A stretch of 64,000 nucleotides of DNA from contig JAFAFC010000007.1 of NCBI GenBank assembly GCA_023423715.1, forward strand, positions 62,001 to 126,000. Direction: 5' to 3'. The position numbers and the translations under genes are program-made. This document shows, piece by piece, positions 58,274 through 64,000 of the stretch (within the stretch, counting starts at the first letter, position 1; every line of letters starts with the position of its first letter). Under the pieces are notes generated by a model that was given only the letters and a program-made list of their open reading frames with translations, was not told the origin of the DNA and searched no databases. This DNA comes from Bacteroidota bacterium. GTDB lineage: Bacteria; Bacteroidota; Bacteroidia; Flavobacteriales; Weeksellaceae.

Positions 58274-59494
58274 TTACGCTTCCTCCATCCTTGCCAATCG
58301 TGACAACAACAAGCTTTGGAGCTGAGTGAGTTTTTGGTTTTGTTTTAATATATTTTCTTGGTAAAGAATGTAATTGCTCAAATCAAATTTTCCTAGTATA
58401 TCTACTTTAGGTAATAATAATCTAAATTCATCGACTATTTTTTTACTAAGATTAGGTTGTGCTCCTCCGATTGCATTTTTCAAAATTTCATCTTTATTTG
58501 CTTTCATTGCGTAATAAAGAAAATTTATTATCTGAACATTACTTGAAATAAGTGCACAACATGCTTGATTAGTTGTCGCCTCAAACTTTAAATAACCTAC
58601 AGATCCTTTTGTTTTTCCTTCCCCGTACATTGCGACTAGCAACGAGTTTTTAGGAATTAATTTTACAGAAGTTTCTTTTAATGCTTTCTTTGTAATTTTT
58701 TCTTCTGAATCAATTACAATTTTGTCATTTAACTCACCTGTTTTTATCCATGGAATATCTCCATTTATCCAATAAGACATGTCATCTCTACTTGGAGTAC
58801 TACCCGAAATTGTTTTATCTGTAATTTCTCCCAAACTCTTCACCTCCCATCCCTCAGGAATTTCCTTTTCCAATTCTTCATTGAAGATCATTTTTCCGCC
58901 TGACGATTTGTAAGGTTTCCCTTCTTCGTTCGGGAACTCAAAATCTTCAAACCAATGTTTGTACAAAGTTTGTGCGGTGGCTTCTAGTTTTTCGCAGATT
59001 TGTTCGTTGACTTTTATTTTGTTTTCAACAGCTTGGTATTGAGCTACTATTTCACGTTGTTTCTCGATAGAGGGAACATTAACATTTAATGCTAAAAACA
59101 TATCCCATGAAATTCCACCACGTACATCACCACCACTAATATACCCAACCCATCTATCCGTCTCAGATCTTCTGAACCACATATTTAAATAATCAGGTAG
59201 AATAATATTTGCATCTTTTACCTCAAAAACATAATACGCTGAAGAAATTAATGCACTATCATTCGCTTTATATAAATCAATTGGTAATTGTAAATCGCGA
59301 CCAACGCTCATTAACTTACAAGCAAACTGATTTTTTTTAATCAAATTATACTTTGTTAAATCAACGCCATGCAAGTTAGCTACTGATGGAATAAAAGTTT
59401 TAGTAATACTAACTCCAATAACTTTTGTAATTTTTCCATCCGTATTCTTTGTATCAATAGGCTTTACAAGTTCACCCAACTTTTTATAACTCAT
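58274..59494 (-). CDS. hsdS: Type I restriction-modification specificity subunit HsdS
   Basis: 406-aa DNA recognition subunit. Two target recognition domains: TRD1 (about 1-150, ending SWDMFLALNVNVPS) and TRD2 (about 210-370, WEVKSLGEITDKTISGSTPS). Conserved coiled-coil spacers follow each: EKQREIVAQYQAVENKIKVN and the C-terminal helix LKQNQKLTQLQSLLLSRLA. The start at 59494 overlaps the hsdM stop by 11 bases. The last 60 bases are the parent of the two degraded copies downstream. Confidence 0.9.
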   Translation of the reverse strand: MSYKKLGELVKPIDTKNTDGKITKVIGVSITKTFIPSVANLHGVDLTKYNLIKKNQFACKLMSVGRDLQLPIDLYKANDSALISSAYYVFEVKDANIILPDYLNMWFRRSETDRWVGYISGGDVRGGISWDMFLALNVNVPSIEKQREIVAQYQAVENKIKVNEQICEKLEATAQTLYKHWFEDFEFPNEEGKPYKSSGGKMIFNEELEKEIPEGWEVKSLGEITDKTISGSTPSRDDMSYWINGDIPWIKTGELNDKIVIDSEEKITKKALKETSVKLIPKNSLLVAMYGEGKTKGSVGYLKFEATTNQACCALISSNVQIINFLYYAMKANKDEILKNAIGGAQPNLSKKIVDEFRLLLPKVDILGKFDLSNYILYQENILKQNQKLTQLQSLLLSRLARMEEA

Positions 59495-61043
59495 AACCCA
59501 AATCTTTAAATACGTTTTGAACTTGTGTTTTGAGTTCGGCTTCTTGAGCAAACAAATCTTTTAAATCTACCTGTAAAGTTTGCATTTGGTTATCGTAATC
59601 CAAATCCTCATCACGGTTGGTAAATTCAATATACTTACTTGGTACTAAAGAATAATCTTTTTTGCGAATCTCATCTAACGTTGCCGAATAACAATATTCA
59701 GCCTCGTTGGCATATGTTATTCCCCAATCTTTTTGTTGCCAATTGTGGTATGTTTGCGAAATCTCATTGATCGAAATTTCTGAAAACTGAATAAATTTCT
59801 TTTCGAAAGGTTCGCCTTTTTGACGCAAATCCATAAATAATACTTCTCCTTCACGTTTACGATAGTTTTTAATTCCATCGTTTACTTCAATGTTTCGTTC
59901 TCTTTTATTTCGATTAATTATCCATAAGGACACACTAATTGTAGTTGAATAAAACATATTTTGTGGTAAAATCACAATCGCTTCTACCAAATCGTTTTCG
60001 ATAATTTGTTTGCGGATTTCGTATTCGTCACCACTTCCAGAAAGCGCACCGTTTGCCAAGATAAAACCTGCAACGCCGTTTTGGGAAAGTTTAGAAATCA
60101 TATTCAGAATCCAAGCGTAATTGGCATTGGACTTTGGCGGTACTTTGTAACCTGCCCAACGTGGATCGTCCACCAATTCGTTTTCGGCACGCCAATCTTT
60201 TAAGTTAAAAGGTGGATTTGCCATGATGTAGTCGGCTTTCAGATCTTTGTGTTGGTCGTCTCCAAAAGTATCTGCAGCTTTTGCTCCAAGATTTGAAGAA
60301 ATTCCACGGATGGCAAGGTTCATTTTTGCCAGTTTGTAAGTAGTATTCGTGAGTTCTTGTCCGTAGATGGAAACATCTTTTTTGTTGCCTTGATGCTTGT
60401 CTATAAATTTTAAAGATTGTACAAACATACCACCAGAACCGCAAGAAGGGTCATAGATTTTACCTTTGTAAGGCTCAATCATTTCGGCAATAAGGTTAAC
60501 AATCGATTTTGGCGTGTAGAATTCGCCTTTTCCTTTTCCTTCAGCAATCGCAAATTTGGATAGAAAATATTCGTAAACGCGTCCCACAATATCCTGAGAC
60601 TCGTCTTTCAGCGTATCGATATTGTTAATGGTATCCAGCAGCGCCGAGAACTTGGACTGATCCAATCCCAAACGAGAAAAATAATTATCGGGCAAAGCAC
60701 CTTCCAAAGATTTGTTGGTGCGCTCGATGGTTTTAAGCGCAGAATCTACTTTTAAGGTAATGTCTTCCTGCTTTGCATTTTCGATAATGTACGTCCATCG
60801 TGATTCTTCGGGAAGATAAAATACATTTTCGGCTTGATAAAATTCAGGAATTTCTAAAAAGGCTTCTTTATGCTCGTTGATGAGTTCCTGTCTTCTTTTT
60901 AGGAATTTGTCATTAGCAAATTTTAGGAATATTAAACTGAGCACGACGTGCTTATATTCGGAAGGTTCTACTGAACCACGTAATTTATTTGCGGAATCCC
61001 AAAGGATTTCTTCGGTACTTTTTGTTTGTAGCTTTTTCGCCAT
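59484..61043 (-). CDS. hsdM: Type I restriction-modification DNA methylase HsdM
   Basis: 519-aa adenine-N6 methyltransferase subunit. Helical N-terminal domain, then SAM motif DPSCGSGG at 198-205 and the catalytic NPPF at 276-279. Complete. A TATTTTTG promoter box lies 22 bases upstream (61066-61073) and should drive hsdM, hsdS and probably the cargo genes after it. Confidence 0.95.
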   Translation of the reverse strand: MAKKLQTKSTEEILWDSANKLRGSVEPSEYKHVVLSLIFLKFANDKFLKRRQELINEHKEAFLEIPEFYQAENVFYLPEESRWTYIIENAKQEDITLKVDSALKTIERTNKSLEGALPDNYFSRLGLDQSKFSALLDTINNIDTLKDESQDIVGRVYEYFLSKFAIAEGKGKGEFYTPKSIVNLIAEMIEPYKGKIYDPSCGSGGMFVQSLKFIDKHQGNKKDVSIYGQELTNTTYKLAKMNLAIRGISSNLGAKAADTFGDDQHKDLKADYIMANPPFNLKDWRAENELVDDPRWAGYKVPPKSNANYAWILNMISKLSQNGVAGFILANGALSGSGDEYEIRKQIIENDLVEAIVILPQNMFYSTTISVSLWIINRNKRERNIEVNDGIKNYRKREGEVLFMDLRQKGEPFEKKFIQFSEISINEISQTYHNWQQKDWGITYANEAEYCYSATLDEIRKKDYSLVPSKYIEFTNRDEDLDYDNQMQTLQVDLKDLFAQEAELKTQVQNVFKDLGYEL

Positions 61044-61065
61044 ATTTTGAATAATCGTAATCTTT

Positions 61066-61073
61066 CAAAAATA
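61066..61073 (-). promoter_or_regulatory. Promoter -7 box of the hsd operon
   Basis: Minus-strand TATTTTTG, exact TAnnTTTG match, 22 bases before the hsdM ATG. Confidence 0.5.
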
Positions 61074-61193
61074 CGAAAAACTTTAATGAATTTTAATACG
61101 GTTTTCCTTATTTGAATTGACTTTAAGCCTATTGATTTTAAAGCAGAAATTTAGCTTTATGTACATCATTAGTCCTACTGCCCAGACATAGCT

Positions 61194-61221
61194 CAGCCGA
61201 TAAGTTTCCACTTTTCGGCTG
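61194..61221. other. Hairpin between drmB-like gene and hsdM
   Basis: CAGCCGA (61194-61200) and TCGGCTG (61215-61221) pair, with AAG/CTT continuing the stem. On the plus strand it is followed by TTAATTTTT, but no plus-strand gene precedes it. On the minus strand there is no T-run after it. It may be a processing site or pause between the two operons. Confidence 0.45.
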
Positions 61222-61276
61222 TTAATTTTTAAGGAAAAAAGATTAAGAATAAAACGACATAGGTAGTTTTCTTATT

Positions 61277-63211
61277 TCAGATTTTACTCATTAGGTCTTT
61301 AAAATATCCGTATTCTTTATCTACCAAAATTCTTCTATCAAGATAACAATTAAATTTTTCGCATGATGTTTCTGGTAACAATGTACAACTGAAACATGCG
61401 GAAAGATTCAAGTTTGCCACACCTTGTCCGTGTGTATGGTAACAAATTGGATCTGTTGCACAATCAATAGCACGAATCATTGCAGATTCAATTAGTTTTC
61501 CAATTCTATTATCATCACAAATTGATGTTATGCCACCGTAACTACCTTCTGAACCTGCGATTGTATATATCAAAACTCCATTCATTTCGAGTTCTTCATC
61601 AATGTAAAGTCGTTCTTGAATGGAAGTTGATGGATAACCACACAAATACTCTAATTCTTTGATGATTAAATGCGAAAAAGTATGTATCAAAACATATTTT
61701 GGATTTAGCTCAAAATCTTCATTAAAATTAGATTCAAAGTGGTTTTGATTTCCGATAAGAATATCAATTCGCTCTTTTATTTTGGGATTGCTTTCAATCC
61801 ATTTATTTAGAATTTCATTGTTAAATTCAAAGAAAATTCCTTCTCCAAAACTTTCAATCGCTGGTAAATACTTTGTTGTTTTGCCAAAAGTTGAAGTAAA
61901 CTTTTTTACAATACTTTCTTTTGTTGTTTTTTCAGCATCTTCATCTTCCAAAATCAAACTTGACGAAAGTGGCTCTTGTCGCGTAAAAGAAGTTTGAACA
62001 GAAGTAATTTTTATTTTATCCATTTTTAAAATGGACTTTATTAAATCATTTTGAAAAAACGAATTATCAATTCTGTTGAAGATTAGTTTGTCTTCAACTC
62101 GTTCACTGTCTTTTTCCGTAATGAATTTATATTCGTCAAATCTGTATTGATTTTCTGTTTTGGCTATCTCAAGTTCTCGTTCGCTAAAATTGTTATCAAT
62201 CAATTTTTGAATAATTGCAGAATCAATTTCTATGTTTTTATAGCGTTTTAGATTTCTTGAAATTGTTTGTGCATTGCTTCCATCTTCGTGTTCCTCTTTA
62301 ATTAAATTGATTGAGTACTCATTTAACTCGTCATTTGCAGGAATGTAAATACTTGACAAAATGTTTGGATAATAAACGCTATTACTTGAACGAATAACAG
62401 GTTTAAACAAAATGTCTGTTTCTTTTGCGTTTGGTAATAATTCTTGAATTTTCACTCTCAAATTGAACAAACCTGAAAGCGTTGTAAAGTTTAATTGCTC
62501 TCCGCTTTTTCTTTTAGCAATTATCCAAATACCTTTCAAATCGTCTAATTTGTCGGAAGTTTTGTATTCAAAAATTGCATCTTCTGGAACTTGAATATTG
62601 CCAAGTGTAATAATATCTTCTTCGTTTACTGCTTCTTCCGTTCCTTTTTTATAGTCTTTCTTCTTGTTTAAAAACATTGCCCATTTATCCCAAGGAATAT
62701 CAGCAATTTCTCCATTAGGCGATGTTAAAACAAAACGCACTTGTTCCAAATCAAAAAACTTTCTTTTTTTATCTCGATTTTTAACGTAACAACTATAACA
62801 TTTTGGCGGATATAAATTTCCTTTGTGTTCTGAATTGACGTTATTTTCCCAATTACCTTTCCAATGGTCAATTCGGTCGAAACGATTACAATTGTTACAA
62901 TAAAACCATTCAGGAAAATATTTTGCTGATAAAAAGGCGAATTTATTTTCAGGGTCAAATCCTTTTTTTAATTCATTGACAGGGATTTTTACTAAATGTT
63001 CTAATTCTTGAAAATATCTACTTAAACGGTTTTTAAATCGTTTATCAATAATGAGATTATGCTCTTCAAAATTTCCGTTTATAGTTTGAAAGAAAGGCCA
63101 TTCATTGAAATTATCAATCAAAATAGAACCGTCCCTTGTTTCTATAATAGAACCAACACCACCGTAAGAACTAATGGCTTTTCTTGTTTGTATTTGCTCA
63201 AATTGTCCCAT
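61277..63211 (-). CDS. drmB: DrmB-like DUF1998 protein
   Basis: 644-aa protein with a DUF1998 C-terminal region: GVLIYTIAGSEGSYGGITSI, HGQGVANLNLSACFSC, SCEKFNCYLDR, whose cysteines probably bind metal. Another Cys cluster (FYCNNCNRF ... KCYSCYVK) lies near residues 110-145. DrmB is a core part of DISARM and related systems. The start at 63211 overlaps the stop of the upstream helicase gene (TAATG) and fits the family N-terminus (TRKAISSYGGVGSIIE); a longer start at 63277 is possible but less likely. Confidence 0.8.
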   Translation of the reverse strand: MGQFEQIQTRKAISSYGGVGSIIETRDGSILIDNFNEWPFFQTINGNFEEHNLIIDKRFKNRLSRYFQELEHLVKIPVNELKKGFDPENKFAFLSAKYFPEWFYCNNCNRFDRIDHWKGNWENNVNSEHKGNLYPPKCYSCYVKNRDKKRKFFDLEQVRFVLTSPNGEIADIPWDKWAMFLNKKKDYKKGTEEAVNEEDIITLGNIQVPEDAIFEYKTSDKLDDLKGIWIIAKRKSGEQLNFTTLSGLFNLRVKIQELLPNAKETDILFKPVIRSSNSVYYPNILSSIYIPANDELNEYSINLIKEEHEDGSNAQTISRNLKRYKNIEIDSAIIQKLIDNNFSERELEIAKTENQYRFDEYKFITEKDSERVEDKLIFNRIDNSFFQNDLIKSILKMDKIKITSVQTSFTRQEPLSSSLILEDEDAEKTTKESIVKKFTSTFGKTTKYLPAIESFGEGIFFEFNNEILNKWIESNPKIKERIDILIGNQNHFESNFNEDFELNPKYVLIHTFSHLIIKELEYLCGYPSTSIQERLYIDEELEMNGVLIYTIAGSEGSYGGITSICDDNRIGKLIESAMIRAIDCATDPICYHTHGQGVANLNLSACFSCTLLPETSCEKFNCYLDRRILVDKEYGYFKDLMSKI

Positions 63212-64000
63212 TACTTGTTTATTATTTTCACAATGCTGTTTGTATCTATTTCTCTCATTGACATCATTAAACTCCAATCATCTAAATCAGACATTTTTTT
63301 AATCAGAATTTTGTAAGTCAAATCGCCTTCTTTTGTTGTCCATTTTTCGGATAAAACTTTCAGTTTTTCCAAAGCGTAATCCAATTGTTTTTTGTTCTTA
63401 ATTCTTTCAGAAATGAAATTTTTAAGTTCTTCGTAATTTCCTGTAAAATCTTTGGCTCGTTTGTCGGGATATAATCCTTGTTTGTGTCTGACAAAACAAA
63501 CCAACAAACTTGCTAAAACTTTGTCTAAAGCAATTTCGGTAAATGGTGTAACGCTTAACGGTTCTACGAATTTGTAATAAGCATTGTTAAACGGAACGTA
63601 ATTTTCAAAATAGGATTTATCTCTTGAACGATTGGCATCTAATAAATTGATTACAATTCCTTTGTCTTTTCTTCCAACACGGCTTGATGCTTGAATGTAC
63701 TCGGCAACGTTTTTAGGTTGTCCATTCATCAACATTACATTTAATCGTTCAATATCAATACCAACGGAAAACATATTAGAAGCCAAAACTAAATCGACCG
63801 ATTTTTGAACAAAAGTAAAACCATCTTTTGCGATTAAACTAAACGGCATTTCCAATTCATTCAGTAATTTTTTGATAGAATTGCTTTCAATTCTACTTGT
63901 CAATTCTTTTGTTCTTCCTGCAAGTCCGAAATAATTAAAACCATAAACTTGTTTCGGCAGTTGATAGCGATTGTGCAAGAGCTTCAAAAAGTCTGAAATT
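63211..64000 (-). CDS. drmA: DrmA-like helicase, C-terminal part (cut by window edge)
   Basis: The frame is open to the right edge; about 262 residues are seen. Superfamily 2 helicase motifs of the second RecA lobe: LVLASNMFSVGIDIERLNVMLMN and PKNVAEYIQASSRVGRKDKGI (motif VI with Gln/Arg), followed by a C-terminal extension. Gene order helicase then DUF1998 with a TAATG overlap is that of DrmA-DrmB in DISARM. The N-terminal half, needed to be sure, is outside the window. Confidence 0.75.
   Translation of the reverse strand, partial: ISDFLKLLHNRYQLPKQVYGFNYFGLAGRTKELTSRIESNSIKKLLNELEMPFSLIAKDGFTFVQKSVDLVLASNMFSVGIDIERLNVMLMNGQPKNVAEYIQASSRVGRKDKGIVINLLDANRSRDKSYFENYVPFNNAYYKFVEPLSVTPFTEIALDKVLASLLVCFVRHKQGLYPDKRAKDFTGNYEELKNFISERIKNKKQLDYALEKLKVLSEKWTTKEGDLTYKILIKKMSDLDDWSLMMSMREIDTNSIVKIINK

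Noticed and set aside
61194..61221. Terminator of drmB
   Set aside because: On the minus strand the stem is not followed by a T-run.
1..64000. CRISPR arrays, insertion sequences, rRNA genes, phage structural genes
   Set aside because: No regularly spaced repeats, transposase motifs, rRNA sequence or phage genes were seen on either strand.

Overview
The window is chromosomal DNA from a member of the Bacteroidota, class Flavobacteriia, most likely a Weeksellaceae/Chryseobacterium-type organism. The evidence is gene content (PorD-like DUF4835 protein, GLPGLI protein, DUF5689 lipoprotein, many TonB-dependent receptors, one-piece glycyl-tRNA synthetase), AT-rich sequence, and repeated use of the Bacteroidota -7 promoter box TAnnTTTG directly upstream of genes. 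The genus is an inference.

Positions 1-48,300 are a mostly ordinary core region. 1-4,678 (minus strand): recN (cut by the left edge), porD-like, coaBC, rpoZ, bamD, tetR. 4,867-7,251 (plus): TatD-like hydrolase, tcdA, rnpA, DUF4126. 7,291-13,285 (minus): a conserved flavobacterial cluster of miaB, sigma-54-type activator, membrane protein, lptE and a long acidic protein. 13,427-18,720 (minus): two TonB-C-like proteins, lysA, an exonuclease/UvrC-like protein and a HerA-like ATPase. 18,840-26,915 (plus): GreA-like factor, a sulfur module (TauE exporter, MBL-rhodanese fusion, two rhodaneses, thioredoxin), NlpC/P60 lipoprotein, and a metal pair (Cys-rich exported protein plus a TonB receptor carrying two HMA domains). 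26,945-46,733 holds an L,D-transpeptidase, msrB and DUF445 back to back, pyrD, a TruC-like synthase, DUF389, a structured interspersed repeat, an SMR transporter, a candidate structured ncRNA before glyQS, a GLPGLI protein, a serine hydrolase, sufS, and a divergent EEP nuclease / TonB receptor / DUF5689 module. aat, a DUF3127 protein and a tRNA array Leu(TAG)-Gly(GCC)-Leu(TAA) close the core part.

From 48,369 to the right edge everything is on the minus strand and accessory: a defence island lying directly beside the tRNA array. In transcription order it carries a DISARM-core-like helicase/DUF1998 pair (drmA cut by the edge, drmB), a type I restriction-modification system (hsdM, hsdS ... hsdR), and between hsdS and hsdR a set of cargo genes: an orphan 197-aa protein, a zinc-ribbon/TIR protein, an OLD-family ATPase-TOPRIM nuclease, and an AbiEi/AbiEii toxin-antitoxin pair. 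A 180-aa ASCH-like protein and an HNH nuclease follow hsdR. The most unusual signal is that the 3' end of hsdS is present three times: once as the real end of hsdS, and again, degraded, right after the stop codons of the orphan gene and of the TIR gene, in frame with each. This suggests stepwise loading of cargo at the hsdS tail.

No integrase, CRISPR array, insertion sequence or rRNA was seen. All functional calls come from reading motifs by eye; no database search was run.
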